Assembly (NCBI RefSeq): GCF_004339545.1
Contig: NZ_SMGD01000018.1
Coordinates: forward strand, 112,675 to 176,674
DNA: 64,000 nt
Source: Celerinatantimonas diazotrophica
GTDB lineage: Bacteria; Pseudomonadota; Gammaproteobacteria; Enterobacterales; Celerinatantimonadaceae
Reading direction: 5' to 3'
Below the pieces are notes generated by a model. That model did not search any database. It saw only the letters and a list, made by a program, of their open reading frames with translations, and had not been told where the DNA came from. Positions within the stretch are counted from its first letter, which is position 1. Every line of letters starts with the position of its first letter. The position numbers and the translations under genes were made by a program. Shown here one piece after another: positions 8,933 through 18,891 of this stretch.

Positions 8933-10690
8933 ATGGCTCAAGAGAAATCAACATCGCTTAAAAAGTCCAACTTTACTCGTTTATTAGCCTATGTTTCTGA
9001 GCGAAAAGCTGGGCTTTTTGCTGCAATTATTGGAATGATTGGCTATGCATGCGTAGATGTTACCTTTATTTATTCAATTAAACCGTTAATTGATCAAGGG
9101 TTAAGCGGCAAAGACCCTTCTATTCTGAAAATTATGCCTTTTTTCGTCGTCGGTATTGTTCTTTTAAGAGGGGTCTGTAACTTTATTTCTTCTTATTGTA
9201 TGTCCTGGGTGGGCAGCCATGTTGTCATGAAAATGCAGCAGCAGATTTTCGCTCATTTAATGAGTATGCCTATCTCTTATTTTGACCGACATTCAATCGG
9301 TACGTTGCTTTCTAAAATCACCTACGATACCAACCAGATTGCAGATGCTTCTACTAAAACATTGGTGACGATGGTTAAGCAGGGAGGTTTAGTCATAGGC
9401 TTATTGGGAATGATGTTTTATAACAGCTGGCAGTTGTCACTTATCTTCCTGATTATTGGCCCAATTGTTGCCATTGCTATTCGGATTGTGAGTCGTCGGT
9501 TCCGACGCATTAGTAAAAATCTACAAGATGCTGTGGGCAATGTGACCGCAGTTTCAGAACAGATGCTCAACGGCCATCGGGAAGTGCTAGCCTTTAATGG
9601 GCAAGATAAAGAAACCGAGCGTTTTAAAAAGGTTAGTAATGCGATTCGCCGTCAGCAGATGAAAATGTCGGCAACATCGGCCATCGCTAACCCAGTTGTG
9701 CAGGCCGTGGCTGTTTCTGGATTGGGGGTTGTTTTATATATCGCTTCTTTCCCAGAGATCATGAATCAGCTTTCAGCTGGGACGTTTACGGTGATTGTGA
9801 CATCGATGATGATGCTGCTGCAACCGATTAAACAGCTTACACAACTCAATACAAACTTCCAGCGTGGAATGGCTGCTTGTACTAGTATTTTTACCGTTTT
9901 AGATGAACAAATCGAAACTGACAGTGGAACTTATGCTCCAGATCGCGTGAAAGGTGAGATTGTATTTGATCAGGTTACTTTTAGTTATCCAACAAAATCT
10001 GAAGCTGTGCTGCGAAATATCAGTTTTGATGTTCCTGCGGGGAAAACTGTGGCATTAGTCGGCCGTTCAGGAAGTGGTAAAACGACTATTGCGAGTTTGT
10101 TGCCAAGGTTTTATGAAATTACCCAGGGAAGTATTCGTATCGATGGATACTCTGTTGATGAGTTTAAATTACCATCGTTACGTCGTCAGTTTTCCATGGT
10201 ATCGCAAAATGTCCATTTGTTTGCTGGTTCCATTGCGGAAAATATTGCATATGCTCAGGAACAAGCTACCCGCGAGCAGATTACTCAAGCCGCAGAAATG
10301 GCTAATGTTATGGAATTTGCCGAACGTCTTCCTGATGGGTTAGATACCATTATCGGAGAGCGTGGATTGATGCTATCAGGTGGTCAGCGCCAGCGAGTTG
10401 CAATTGCCCGAGCATTACTAAGAGATGCCCCGATTCTGGTGCTTGATGAAGCAACTTCGGCTCTTGATACCGCCTCAGAACGTAAAATTCAGGAAGCAAT
10501 CGAGCGGGTTTGCCAGGATCGCACTGCGATTGTTATTGCCCATCGTTTATCTACTATTGAGAATGCCGATGAAATTATGGTCATTGATGATGGTCATTTA
10601 ATTGAACGTGGTGATCATAAGCAATTAATGGCTAAAAAAGGTTCCTACTACCGACTTTATCAGATGCAATTTGGTGGTGAGAGTGCTTGA
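8933..10690 (+). CDS. msbA: Lipid A export ATP-binding/permease MsbA
   Basis: MsbA flips core-lipid A across the inner membrane before Lpt transport to the surface. The 585-residue half-transporter has six N-terminal helices (to about residue 320) and a nucleotide-binding domain. Motifs seen are Walker A GRSGSGKTT, signature LSGGQRQR, Walker B ILVLDEATSALD and the H-loop IVIAHRLST. Length and sequence match the gammaproteobacterial MsbA family (E. coli, 582). It is the first gene of msbA-lpxK-ycaR-kdsB; the lpxK start lies inside its last codons. Confidence 0.97.
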   Translation: MAQEKSTSLKKSNFTRLLAYVSERKAGLFAAIIGMIGYACVDVTFIYSIKPLIDQGLSGKDPSILKIMPFFVVGIVLLRGVCNFISSYCMSWVGSHVVMKMQQQIFAHLMSMPISYFDRHSIGTLLSKITYDTNQIADASTKTLVTMVKQGGLVIGLLGMMFYNSWQLSLIFLIIGPIVAIAIRIVSRRFRRISKNLQDAVGNVTAVSEQMLNGHREVLAFNGQDKETERFKKVSNAIRRQQMKMSATSAIANPVVQAVAVSGLGVVLYIASFPEIMNQLSAGTFTVIVTSMMMLLQPIKQLTQLNTNFQRGMAACTSIFTVLDEQIETDSGTYAPDRVKGEIVFDQVTFSYPTKSEAVLRNISFDVPAGKTVALVGRSGSGKTTIASLLPRFYEITQGSIRIDGYSVDEFKLPSLRRQFSMVSQNVHLFAGSIAENIAYAQEQATREQITQAAEMANVMEFAERLPDGLDTIIGERGLMLSGGQRQRVAIARALLRDAPILVLDEATSALDTASERKIQEAIERVCQDRTAIVIAHRLSTIENADEIMVIDDGHLIERGDHKQLMAKKGSYYRLYQMQFGGESA

Positions 10691-11669
10691 GTCCATTTGG
10701 TATAAGCGAAGTATCTTAACTTGGATTTTATGGCCGTTAAGTTGCTTGTTTGCCTTCGTGGTCAAGCAGCGCCGCAAGCGCTATATGTTACAACCACAGC
10801 AGAGCTATCGAAGCCCTGTTGCGGTCATCATTGTTGGTAATATAAGTGTGGGGGGGAATGGCAAAACACCAGTTGTTTTGGCGTTGTGTGAATTTTTAAA
10901 AGCTAATGGCTATAACCCTGGAATTGTTAGCCGTGGCTATGGCGGTAATGCAAAAGGTCCTCTAGAAGTGACCCCTCAAACGCCGGCCTCATTATCCGGA
11001 GACGAGCCTTTGTTACTTCGGTTACGCAGTGAAGTTCCGGTTATCGTATGTGCGGATCGCTCAAAAGCTGCTCGTTTTTTAATCGAGCAACATCCGCAAT
11101 CTGATGTGATTATCGCTGATGATGGAATGCAGCATTATCCTCTGGCTCGCGATATTGAGATCTGTGTTGTTGATGCCAAGCGCCAATTTGGTAATGGTTT
11201 TTGCTTGCCCGCCGGACCACTCAGAGAACCTTTATCTCGATTAGATAGTGTGACTCGGATTGTGACTAATGGTGGAACTATTGAAAACTATCCAAGTGAT
11301 GTGATGACGTTGATTCCGACACAGTGGCATCGAGTGCTAGATGGCAAAGCTATTGAAGAATCATCAGCGCCTCGCAATGGCATTGCTGTTGCTGGGATAG
11401 GGCATCCAGAACGCTTTTATCACACATTACAAAATCAGGGAATTTCGCTGAATGAATGTATTGATGTTGGTGATCATGGCCAATTGAGTCACGCACAGAT
11501 CAAGCAGTATCAGAACCAGCAAGTGCTGATGACAGAGAAAGATGCTTTAAAGTATCGCAATAAGGCTGGAGAACACTGGTATTATTTATGTGTTAGTGCA
11601 CAATTACCAGATGATTTTTATCAATTTATATTGCAGCGGTTGGAGAGTTTTTATGCCACTAGAAAGTAA
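10683..11669 (+). CDS. lpxK: Tetraacyldisaccharide 4'-kinase LpxK
   Basis: LpxK phosphorylates the 4' position of the lipid A disaccharide at the inner membrane. The 328-residue product has an N-terminal membrane anchor ([14 protein letters not shown]), the P-loop GGNGKTPV, the SRGYGG motif and the [12 protein letters not shown] motif characteristic of the family. The frame is open from a TTG at 10671. The GTG at 10683, with GGTGAG just upstream, aligns with the short N-terminus known from other LpxK proteins, and is chosen here. This start overlaps the msbA stop by 8 bases. Confidence 0.95.
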   Translation: MLESIWYKRSILTWILWPLSCLFAFVVKQRRKRYMLQPQQSYRSPVAVIIVGNISVGGNGKTPVVLALCEFLKANGYNPGIVSRGYGGNAKGPLEVTPQTPASLSGDEPLLLRLRSEVPVIVCADRSKAARFLIEQHPQSDVIIADDGMQHYPLARDIEICVVDAKRQFGNGFCLPAGPLREPLSRLDSVTRIVTNGGTIENYPSDVMTLIPTQWHRVLDGKAIEESSAPRNGIAVAGIGHPERFYHTLQNQGISLNECIDVGDHGQLSHAQIKQYQNQQVLMTEKDALKYRNKAGEHWYYLCVSAQLPDDFYQFILQRLESFYATRK

Positions 11670-11841
11670 TTTATTAGAAATTGTTGCCTGTCCTATATGC
11701 AAAGGGAAATTGGTTTATGATAAAGAGCAGGATGAATTGATCTGTAGAGCAGACCGTTTAGCCTACCCTGTCGACCAGGGGATCCCGGTATTATTAGAAG
11801 ATAAAGCTAGAGAATTAACGAGCGAAGAGTTACCTAAATGA
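11653..11841 (+). CDS. ycaR: Trm112-family small zinc-ribbon-like protein (YcaR)
   Basis: A 62-residue protein of the Trm112/UPF0434 family, found between lpxK and kdsB in many gammaproteobacteria. It contains one CPxC pair (ACPICKGK) and a single later cysteine (LICRAD), followed by the conserved [18 protein letters not shown]. The exact role is not established. An upstream in-frame start would add a tail with no family counterpart; the chosen ATG has GGAGAG seven bases ahead. It overlaps lpxK by 17 bases and kdsB by 4, so it is translated within the operon. Confidence 0.93.
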   Translation: MPLESNLLEIVACPICKGKLVYDKEQDELICRADRLAYPVDQGIPVLLEDKARELTSEELPK

Positions 11842-12590
11842 GTTATACCATTGTGATTCCGGCCCGATATGCATCGACTCGGCTGCCAGGAAAGCCGCTG
11901 TTGGATATTGCTGGTAAACCGATGATTCAGCGGGTTTATGAACAGGCGCAAAAGACACAAGCTCAAACAGTTGTGGTAGCCACTGATGATGAACGTATTC
12001 AACAATGTGTGCTTGATTTTGGTGGTAAAGTTTGTTTAACGGCGGAATCGCATGAATCGGGTACAGAGCGTTTGGCTGAAGTAGTTAGTGTGTTAAATCT
12101 TAGCGATGAAGAAGTCGTGGTTAATATTCAAGGGGATGAGCCGTTGATTTCACCACTGATCGTTGATCAAGTTGCTAATCTTTTGTTGGGGGATACACAG
12201 GCTCAGATGGCGACTTTAGGTGCCCCAATTACTGAGCAAGCCAGTATTATGGACCCAAATGTTGTGAAAGTGGTTTGTAATAAAAAAGGGCAGGCCATTT
12301 ATTTTAGCCGTGCGCCTATTCCATATTCGCGAGAAGGGAGCTGGCCATTAAATGACTATCTTCGCCATATTGGTATATACGCGTATCAGGCAGGCTTTAT
12401 TCGGCATTATGTTACGCTCACTCCTTCTCCACTTGAGATGAGTGAAAAACTCGAACAGTTGCGAGTGCTCTGGCATGGCTATGCAATTAATGTCGCCAAA
12501 GCATTAATTGAACCAGGAGTAGGAGTTGATACCGTAGAAGATTTAGAAAAGGTTCGAAAGATTATTTTAGATAACTCAGAAAGTTGTTAG
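11838..12590 (+). CDS. kdsB: 3-deoxy-manno-octulosonate cytidylyltransferase KdsB
   Basis: KdsB activates KDO with CTP to give CMP-KDO, the donor for the LPS inner core. The 250-residue cytosolic protein starts with the nucleotidyltransferase motif [15 protein letters not shown], followed by [16 protein letters not shown], and the NIQGDEPL metal-site motif. Length equals the family norm (E. coli, 248). The ATG overlaps the ycaR stop (ATGA). It is the last gene of the lipid A/KDO operon; the downstream region is decayed insertion-sequence DNA with no classical terminator. Confidence 0.97.
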   Translation: MSYTIVIPARYASTRLPGKPLLDIAGKPMIQRVYEQAQKTQAQTVVVATDDERIQQCVLDFGGKVCLTAESHESGTERLAEVVSVLNLSDEEVVVNIQGDEPLISPLIVDQVANLLLGDTQAQMATLGAPITEQASIMDPNVVKVVCNKKGQAIYFSRAPIPYSREGSWPLNDYLRHIGIYAYQAGFIRHYVTLTPSPLEMSEKLEQLRVLWHGYAINVAKALIEPGVGVDTVEDLEKVRKIILDNSESC

Positions 12591-12702
12591 ATATTGAAAC
12601 GACTAGAGTATGAGTATGCTGATCTGTAGATATTTTAATTAGCCTTCATGGGCAACTCATCATCCAAATACCAACGCGACAAGAATTTGACAATTTCTGG
12701 CC

Positions 12703-12745
12703 AGTTAAAAAGTACTGTGTGGCAATGGTACAGTACTTTTTAACT
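12703..12745. repeat. Perfect 16-bp inverted repeat downstream of kdsB
   Basis: Arms AGTTAAAAAGTACTGT (12703-12718) and its exact reverse complement (12730-12745) enclose an 11-base loop. The stem is AT-rich and followed by TTTT. It could serve as a weak terminator for the kdsB operon or be the end or palindrome of a mobile element. It lies next to the IS5-like remnant. Confidence 0.6.
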
Positions 12746-12920
12746 TTTAGAGATGCATGTTCAACCAAATTACGATATCGATGTAAACACTAATCAATAT
12801 CGTCGTTACTTTGTTTGATATTCCTTTTTCTTGAATCACATGTTGAGTATTACGACCCTTCATTAAGTCTTGCAAAGCTTGGCTATTGTAACCCTTATCA
12901 GCGACTGCACCTCCGAGTAC
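12738..12920 (-). pseudogene. Decayed IS5-family transposase fragment
   Basis: Read on the minus strand, one frame gives AVADKGYNSQALQDL and a second frame gives CLHRYRNLVEHASLKVKKY. Both resemble the C-terminal catalytic region of IS5-family DDE transposases (ADKGYDS... and ...RHLVENAFLKLKR). They are out of frame with each other and internally interrupted, so only a truncated, frameshifted remnant survives. No start, terminal repeats or target duplication could be fixed. Family assignment rests on short motif similarity recognised by eye. Confidence 0.55.
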
Positions 12921-13136
12921 CGAGCTCCGTAGGCCGGTTGCGTCAAAGAGTGCCTGCTCTCATATGGTATAGAATACTTTCTAAGGGTATTTGATGAGTC
13001 GGTTACTTTTCTTTTTGCTGAACTATGTATTAGGCTGGGTAAGTTCGTGAACATTATTTGACCATCACTGTGGCCGATTTTACGAATATATTTAGTTTCG
13101 ATCATATACTCTCTTTTTCAGGAGAACACTATCACT

Positions 13137-13527
13137 ATGCACATGGACCACTTCAAAGAACCTTTTCAATCGGTATCCGACCAGTGCCAGAGTGCAAAAA
13201 TCACTTATGGTCTTTTTGAGGTCCTATTCGGCTCATTATGCGAGTAATTGCTGGTGCGAGAGGCTGGTTTGATATTTGTGAATACCTTCTCAGCCGTCAT
13301 GTTTGGTTTAAAGGCAATAGTTAAATAGTATTCCAGCTGATGACACCATTGCTCGTATTATCTCTACTATTGAACCTGTTCAATTCCATAAGTACTTCGT
13401 CAATTGGATGTCATCGGTGCATCTCTCACTGAAGGTCAAGTCGTGGCGATAGATGGTAAAACACTTCAAGGTTCATATAACCGTAAAGATTGAGCGAGTA
13501 CAATTGACATGATCAGCGCTTATGCGT
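13137..13527 (+). pseudogene. Decayed ISAs1-family (H-repeat type) transposase
   Basis: Successive pieces of an ISAs1/H-repeat transposase appear in order but in shifting frames. They are an N-terminus with a good ribosome-binding site (AGGAG) and DHFKEPFQSVSDQC, which stops after 36 codons; then VIAGARGWFDICEYL; then IPADDTIARIISTIEPVQF; then EGQVVAIDGKTLQGSY with the catalytic-aspartate motif DGKTL; then ISAYA, where it ends. At least three frameshifts or stops and a missing C-terminal half make it non-functional. From about 13528 to 13812 I see no gene or recognisable element. Confidence 0.65.
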
Positions 13528-13812
13528 TCGCTCTGATATATTAGGTTATCTAAGTTTAATATCTAAAAATGTTGCATTGTTTAAAGCCCAACTCGGATAA
13601 AGTGTCCTATTCATTCTACATGTCTTTTTTATGAAATTTGGGGATTGAGTTAAAATCCATAATTGTAATTATAGTGAATTTATTCACTAATAAAATATCA
13701 GGTTAACCTGACTATTAAATAGGATGAAAGTATTAATCTTTTTTAGTAAGAGAAGGTTATTTTTGAAGTGTTTAATTAGTGATATAGAATAATTCGTTGG
13801 TGATATGGTTGA

Positions 13813-13842
13813 AAATGGTATGAATTAAGATTCATACCATTT
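13813..13842 (-). terminator. Rho-independent terminator of gltA
   Basis: A 13-bp perfect stem (AAATGGTATGAAT and its complement) with a 4-base loop lies 24 bases after the gltA stop. In the gltA direction it is followed by a short T run. Confidence 0.65.
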
Positions 13843-13865
13843 GTAGGTAGATAATTACCTTTAAT

Positions 13866-15158
13866 TTATTCTTTTTGGCGCGATGTTGTTGGAAAATCAC
13901 GCATTGCTTCACCTGTGTAAAGTTGGCGAGGACGACCAATTCTCTGACCTGGCGTTTGCAACATTTCAATCCAGTGAGCAATCCAGCCAACAGTACGCGC
14001 GAGTGCAAAGATTACGGTAAACATGCTTGTTGGAATACCGATTGCTCGCATAACGATTCCTGAGTAGAAATCAACATTAGGATAAAGTTTCTTCTCAATA
14101 AAATAGTCATCAGTTAATGCGATATGTTCTAGTTCCATTGCAATGTCTAGTAGTCGATCATCAATTTTCAGATCTTCTAAAACATCATGGCAGGTTTGCT
14201 GCATAACTTTTGCTCGAGGATCGTAGCTCTTATAAACTCGGTGCCCAAAGCCCATGAGTCGGAATGGATCATCTTTGTCTTTTGCCCGCTCAATAAATTC
14301 TGGGATTCGTTCAACTGAACCTATTTGTTCAAGCATGGCTAAGCAAGCTTCGTTTGCTCCACCATGAGCTGGTCCCCATAAACAGGCTATGCCAGCAGCA
14401 ATACAAGCAAACGGATTAGATGCTGAAGAACCTGCTAGACGAACTGTTGATGTGGACGCATTTTGCTCATGATCTGCATGCAACATAAAAATACGATCCA
14501 TTGCTTTTTCAACAATAGGATTAACAATATATTCTTCAGTCGGAACCGAAAACATCATATTTAAAAAATTACCAGCATAACTTAAGTCATTACGCGGATA
14601 GACAAACGGTTGGCCCATTGAGTATTTATAGCTCATAGCAGCCAATGTTGGCATTTTAGATAAAAGTCTGTATGCGGCTATTTCGCGATGACGTTCGTTA
14701 GTCACATCTAATGAATCATGGTAAAAAGCAGACAATGCTCCCACAACAGCAACCATAATTGCCATTGGGTGAGAATCGCGTCTAAATCCTTGGAAAAAAT
14801 GGATTAATTGCTCATGAACCATCGTGTGACGGGTCACTGTCTCTTTAAATTGTTCGTACTGTTTTTCCGTTGGCCGTTGACCAAATAAAAGTAAGTAACA
14901 GACTTCTAAATATTCTGAATTATCGGCCAATTGTTCAATAGGATACCCCCGGTGTAGCAAAATTCCTTTCTCACCATCAATAAAGGTGATTTGTGATTCA
15001 CACGCAGCTGTTGCTAAAAACCCGGGATCAAAGGTGAAATAGCCTTTTGAGCCTAACTGTCGGACGTCAATCACGTCGTTCCCAGCGGTGCCAGACATGA
15101 TTGGAAGTTCAATAGGTTCCTGTCCGGGCAGATGTAAAGTGGCCACTTTCTCAGCCAT
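13866..15158 (-). CDS. gltA: Citrate synthase, type II (NADH-sensitive hexameric type)
   Basis: Condenses oxaloacetate and acetyl-CoA to citrate, the entry step of the TCA cycle. The 430-residue protein matches GltA of E. coli (427) over its length. Catalytic residues are visible as the histidine in [11 protein letters not shown], the histidine in [15 protein letters not shown] and the aspartate in [14 protein letters not shown]. The N-terminal ~50-residue beta domain of the allosteric type II enzymes is present. The ATG is preceded by GGGAGA. It is divergent from sdhC with its own strong promoter, the arrangement found in E. coli and Vibrio. Confidence 0.98.
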   Translation of the reverse strand: MAEKVATLHLPGQEPIELPIMSGTAGNDVIDVRQLGSKGYFTFDPGFLATAACESQITFIDGEKGILLHRGYPIEQLADNSEYLEVCYLLLFGQRPTEKQYEQFKETVTRHTMVHEQLIHFFQGFRRDSHPMAIMVAVVGALSAFYHDSLDVTNERHREIAAYRLLSKMPTLAAMSYKYSMGQPFVYPRNDLSYAGNFLNMMFSVPTEEYIVNPIVEKAMDRIFMLHADHEQNASTSTVRLAGSSASNPFACIAAGIACLWGPAHGGANEACLAMLEQIGSVERIPEFIERAKDKDDPFRLMGFGHRVYKSYDPRAKVMQQTCHDVLEDLKIDDRLLDIAMELEHIALTDDYFIEKKLYPNVDFYSGIVMRAIGIPTSMFTVIFALARTVGWIAHWIEMLQTPGQRIGRPRQLYTGEAMRDFPTTSRQKE

Positions 15159-15213
15159 AGCACTTCTCCCTTGTTCTATAATTGGTTATTAATACCGTTT
15201 AGACATGAAATTA

Positions 15214-15241
15214 GTATTACCCTGATGTGGAGGGTTGTCAA
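15214..15241 (-). promoter_or_regulatory. Predicted sigma70 promoter of gltA
   Basis: On the minus strand a perfect -35 TTGACA (15241-15236) and -10 TAATAC (15219-15214) are 16 bp apart, about 55 bases before the gltA start. This is one of the best consensus promoters in the window. Confidence 0.65.
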
Positions 15242-15350
15242 ACGAGTGGGAATGAATATCAATCAATACATGAGGTTAGCTATTTGTTAAATATATGTAT
15301 GTGATATGGTCCTCATAATTGAAAAAAACAATACTTTAAATAGTTGTTAA

Positions 15351-15379
15351 TTGTATTTACAACCTGCGCTCTTTATACT
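15351..15379 (+). promoter_or_regulatory. Predicted sigma70 promoter of the sdh-suc operon
   Basis: TTGTAT (15351-15356) and TATACT (15374-15379) are separated by 17 bp. A start near 15386 would give a leader of about 165 bases before sdhC, long enough for small-RNA control as known for sdh in E. coli (that control is not shown here). Confidence 0.5.
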
Positions 15380-15551
15380 AGCTGCAGTACGAGTTGTTCA
15401 ACTAAATGATTTAGATTAAGTATTTAGCTGTGAAGGTGCAGCCTTCTAATTTAAGTAAATAATAGTAATTTATCTTAACAAATAAGAAACATTTAAATAT
15501 TCTTGATGTAAGATGTTTCTCTTAGATAATGGACACAAGTGGATAAATATC

Positions 15552-15929
15552 GTGAATAAACAATCCAGACCTGTAAATTTACAGTTACAAAGCATCCGTT
15601 TACCGGTGAATGCAGTTGCCTCTATTTTGCATCGAATCTCTGGTGTCGTAATTTTCTTTGCCTTAGCTATTTTACTGAGCTTGTTAGCGAAGTCGTTAGG
15701 CTCAGCTGACGGATTTGCAATGGTTGCAAGTTGGTTTGATTCGTTTTTTGTCAAACTGATCATATGGCTAATTTCAGCTGTATTCTGTTACCACTTAGTA
15801 TTTGGGATCCGCCATATGATAATGGACTGCGGTTATTGGGAAGAACTCGCCAGTGCGAATTCTAGCGCTCGTATCTGTTTAATCGTTGCGTTGGTTTTGG
15901 TCATTTTGATGGGGATAATAATATGGTAA
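15552..15929 (+). CDS. sdhC: Succinate dehydrogenase cytochrome b556 subunit SdhC
   Basis: Membrane anchor subunit of complex II, which with SdhD binds heme b and ubiquinone. The 125-residue protein has the conserved RPVNLQLQSIRLP start, SILHRISG with the quinone-site serine and arginine, and three membrane helices. The conserved histidine segment CYHLVFGIRHMIMD carries the heme ligand. The frame opens earlier at an ATG (15513), but the GTG at 15552 gives the same N-terminus as E. coli SdhC. It is the first gene of sdhCDAB-sucABCD. Confidence 0.95.
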   Translation: MNKQSRPVNLQLQSIRLPVNAVASILHRISGVVIFFALAILLSLLAKSLGSADGFAMVASWFDSFFVKLIIWLISAVFCYHLVFGIRHMIMDCGYWEELASANSSARICLIVALVLVILMGIIIW

Positions 15930-16267
15930 ACAATGCTGCAACACTTGGTCGCAGTGGAACTCATAGCTACCTATTAGTACGTGCATCAGCAATTGTGCTG
16001 GCTTTGTACTTTATCTATCTAGTGAGTTTTATTGCCAGTCATAATCTTAGTTATGACGTTTGGTTGGGTTTCTTTGGCCAGATTAGTACGAAAGCATTCA
16101 CATTGTTAGCTCTCGTTTGCATGTTAGTACATGCATGGATTGGCCTATGGGGCGTGTTGAGTGATTATGTTCATCATACATATTGGCGGATGTTCCTTCA
16201 GGGCGTCCTTAATTTGGTCGCTTTATTTTATGTTGCCGCCGGTGTTGTGATTTTATGGAGTGTATAA
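15923..16267 (+). CDS. sdhD: Succinate dehydrogenase membrane anchor SdhD
   Basis: Second membrane anchor of complex II, 114 residues, three helices. It starts [21 protein letters not shown], as in E. coli SdhD, and contains [14 protein letters not shown] with the heme-ligand histidine region and the quinone-site tyrosine. The ATG lies within the end of sdhC (7-base overlap), so translation is coupled. Length matches the family (E. coli, 115). Confidence 0.96.
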   Translation: MVNNAATLGRSGTHSYLLVRASAIVLALYFIYLVSFIASHNLSYDVWLGFFGQISTKAFTLLALVCMLVHAWIGLWGVLSDYVHHTYWRMFLQGVLNLVALFYVAAGVVILWSV

Positions 16268-16268
16268 A

Positions 16269-18038
16269 GTGACTATCTCTATTCGTGAATTTGATGCTGT
16301 TGTAGTGGGCGCTGGTGGAGCAGGCATGCGGGCTGCTTTGCAGATCTCACAACAAGGTAATAGTTGTGCATTAGTTTCTAAAGTATTTCCGACACGTTCT
16401 CATACTGTTTCAGCCCAAGGGGGGATTACTGTTGCTCTGGGAAATGTGCACCCAGACAATTGGCAGTGGCATATGTACGATACGGTAAAAGGTTCTGATT
16501 ACATTGGTGACCAGGATGCGATTGAATACATGTGTCATGAAGGTCCTGAAGCGATTATTGAGCTTGAACATATGGGACTGCCATTCTCTCGATTGGATAA
16601 TGGTAAAATTTATCAACGTCCGTTTGGTGGACAGTCGGTCGATTTTGGTAAAGAGCAGGCAGCTCGGACAGCAGCAGCTGCAGACCGTACTGGGCATGCT
16701 TTATTACATACGCTTTATCAGCAAAATATTAAGAATAAGACGACGGTTTTTTCTGAATGGTATGCACTAGATTTAGTGAAAAATAGTCAAGGTGATGTAG
16801 TTGGTGTGACAGCTATCTGTATCGAAACTGGTGAACTGGTTTATTTTAAAGCTCGCGCAACAGTTTTAGCGACGGGTGGTGCAGGGCGTATTTTTGCTTC
16901 GACCACCAATGCGCATATCAATACTGGCGATGGCATTGGGATGGCAATTCGAGCTGGTGTGCCCGTTCAAGATATGGAAATGTGGCAGTTCCACCCAACT
17001 GGTATCGCCGGAGCAGGGGTCTTGGTCACTGAAGGTTGTCGAGGTGAAGGTGGCTACCTTCTTAATAAAGACGGCGAACGCTTTATGGAACGTTATGCTC
17101 CTAATGCTAAAGATTTAGCCAGCCGTGATGTGGTTGCTCGCTCGATGATGACCGAAATCCGCGAAGGTCGCGGGTGTGATGGCCCTTGGGGAACACATCT
17201 TAAATTGAAATTAGATCATCTTGGTCAGGATGTTTTAGAGTCGAGACTGCCAGGGATTTGTGAATTATCGCGCACCTTTGCGCATGTTGATCCAGTCAAA
17301 GAACCTATTCCAGTTATTCCAACCTGCCATTATCAGATGGGCGGGATACCAACCAATATTCATGGTCAGGCGATTGGCCTTGATGAAAATGGTAAAGATA
17401 AAATCGTCAATGGTTTATTTGCTGTGGGTGAAATAGCTTGTGTTTCAGTGCATGGCGCAAATCGTTTGGGCGGTAATTCGCTACTTGATTTAGTCGTATT
17501 TGGTAGAGCTGCTGGTAAATATTTAGGACAGTACCTTGCCGAAGCAGCAATGCCTCAGGATGCTGTCAGCGATGACATCGAGCACGCACTTGCTCGTTAT
17601 CAGCGTTGGGAAGATTCATCCGCAGATGGGGAAGATCCTGCAGTTATCCGTAAAGAGCTACAGCATTGCATGCAAATGCATTTTTCTGTCTTTCGCGAGG
17701 GAAGCGTTATGGCAGAAGGCTTTGAGCAGTTAAAAGAGCTTAAGGTGCGTTTAGCAAATGCCCGTCTTGATGATAAATCACGTGATTTTAACACTCAGCG
17801 TGTGGAATGTTTAGAACTGGATAATTTGCTCAGCACTGCGTTGGCAACTGCTAGCGCCGCTAATTTTAGAACAGAGAGTCGCGGAGCGCATAGTCGTGAA
17901 GATTATCCTGAGCGCGATGATGAAAATTGGTTGTGCCACAGTGTTTATAATCCGCGTACAAATCAGATGCAGCGCCGCAGCGTAAATATGCACCCACATA
18001 TGCGCGAAGCCTTCCCTCCTAAAATTAGAACTTATTAG
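16269..18038 (+). CDS. sdhA: Succinate dehydrogenase flavoprotein subunit SdhA
   Basis: Carries covalent FAD and the dicarboxylate site; oxidises succinate to fumarate. The 589 residues include the dinucleotide-binding [21 protein letters not shown] with the histidine that links FAD, the active-site arginine region in SRDVVARSM, and [18 protein letters not shown] at 16260 is possible, but the GTG at 16269 sits 8 bases after GGAG and gives the E. coli length (588). It follows sdhD by one base and precedes sdhB by 11. Confidence 0.97.
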   Translation: MTISIREFDAVVVGAGGAGMRAALQISQQGNSCALVSKVFPTRSHTVSAQGGITVALGNVHPDNWQWHMYDTVKGSDYIGDQDAIEYMCHEGPEAIIELEHMGLPFSRLDNGKIYQRPFGGQSVDFGKEQAARTAAAADRTGHALLHTLYQQNIKNKTTVFSEWYALDLVKNSQGDVVGVTAICIETGELVYFKARATVLATGGAGRIFASTTNAHINTGDGIGMAIRAGVPVQDMEMWQFHPTGIAGAGVLVTEGCRGEGGYLLNKDGERFMERYAPNAKDLASRDVVARSMMTEIREGRGCDGPWGTHLKLKLDHLGQDVLESRLPGICELSRTFAHVDPVKEPIPVIPTCHYQMGGIPTNIHGQAIGLDENGKDKIVNGLFAVGEIACVSVHGANRLGGNSLLDLVVFGRAAGKYLGQYLAEAAMPQDAVSDDIEHALARYQRWEDSSADGEDPAVIRKELQHCMQMHFSVFREGSVMAEGFEQLKELKVRLANARLDDKSRDFNTQRVECLELDNLLSTALATASAANFRTESRGAHSREDYPERDDENWLCHSVYNPRTNQMQRRSVNMHPHMREAFPPKIRTY

Positions 18039-18049
18039 CAGAGGCTATC

Positions 18050-18769
18050 ATGAATGTGAAATTTTCCATTTATCGTTACAATCCAGCAGAGGATCGTAAA
18101 CCTTATATGAAGGATTACTTGTTGGATGTGCCAGAAGGTTCTGACATGATGGTGTTGGATGCATTGCTGAAGATAAAAGAGCAAGATCCTTCATTGGCTT
18201 TTAGACGTTCATGTCGCGAAGGGGTATGTGGTTCTGATGGTGTGAATATGAACGGCCAAAATGGTCTTGCATGCATTACGCCGCTGTCAGATCTACTCAA
18301 TCAGGGTGAGATTGTGATTCGCCCATTACCAGGATTGCCTGTCATTCGTGATCTAATTATCGACATGAATCAGTTTTATGAAAACTATCAGCGCATTAAG
18401 CCTTATTTAATTCATCAAGATGGGGTCAATCCCCCTCCTGCGCGTGAACATTTGCAAACACCTGAGCAACGAGCGCAACTGGATGGTTTGTATGAATGTA
18501 TTTTATGCGCCTGTTGTTCAACAGCATGTCCATCGTTTTGGTGGAACCCTGATAAATTCGTTGGGCCAGCAGGTCTATTAGCGGCATATCGATGGTTGGC
18601 TGATAGTCGAGATAATGCTGAGCAGAACCGGTTGTCAGAACTTGATGATGCCTTTAGCGTTTTTCGTTGTCACAATATTATGAATTGTGTCAGTGTTTGT
18701 CCTAAAGGGCTGAATCCGACCAAGGCTATCGGTAAAATCAAAACGATGTTGATAAAAGAAGCTCTCTAA
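18050..18769 (+). CDS. sdhB: Succinate dehydrogenase iron-sulfur subunit SdhB
   Basis: Electron-transfer subunit of complex II, 239 residues. The N-terminal ferredoxin-like domain has CREGVCGSDG plus a later cysteine for the 2Fe-2S centre. The C-terminal domain has CILCACCSTACP and CHNIMNCVSVCPKGLNP for the 4Fe-4S and 3Fe-4S centres. All expected cysteines are present. Length is the same as in E. coli (238). It is followed by a 122-base gap holding a 17-bp palindrome before sucA. Confidence 0.97.
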   Translation: MNVKFSIYRYNPAEDRKPYMKDYLLDVPEGSDMMVLDALLKIKEQDPSLAFRRSCREGVCGSDGVNMNGQNGLACITPLSDLLNQGEIVIRPLPGLPVIRDLIIDMNQFYENYQRIKPYLIHQDGVNPPPAREHLQTPEQRAQLDGLYECILCACCSTACPSFWWNPDKFVGPAGLLAAYRWLADSRDNAEQNRLSELDDAFSVFRCHNIMNCVSVCPKGLNPTKAIGKIKTMLIKEAL

Positions 18770-18857
18770 AGCAATTGTTGGATAATCATTGAGATAGTCT
18801 TTCTATTTAGCTTTTGTCGGGCTATTTTAAGAAAGCTTAACTTAACTAATAATTGAA

Positions 18858-18874
18858 TTGTCTAAATTAGACAA
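18858..18874. promoter_or_regulatory. 17-bp perfect palindrome upstream of sucA (possible operator)
   Basis: TTGTCTAAATTAGACAA is a perfect 8+1+8 palindrome ending 17 bases before the sucA ATG. Dyad symmetry and position suggest a dimeric-regulator site or an mRNA structure near the start. A promoter-like TTGAAT-17 bp-TATAAG overlaps it but would leave almost no leader. Confidence 0.4.
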
Positions 18875-18891
18875 GTATAAGGGAAAGTTTA

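Noticed and set aside
12863..13105. 80-codon open frame on the minus strand in the IS graveyard
   Set aside because: It is out of frame with the IS5-like motif frame it overlaps and has no good start or family similarity.
13751..13767. 17-base sequence (AGAAGGTTATTTTTGAA) shared with 51433-51449
   Set aside because: Two copies of an AT-rich 17-mer are near chance expectation in 64 kb; no symmetry, flanking similarity or shared function.
18853..18881. TTGAAT-17 bp-TATAAG as a sucA promoter
   Set aside because: Transcription would begin about four bases before the ATG and leave no ribosome-binding site; the overlapping palindrome is the stronger signal.
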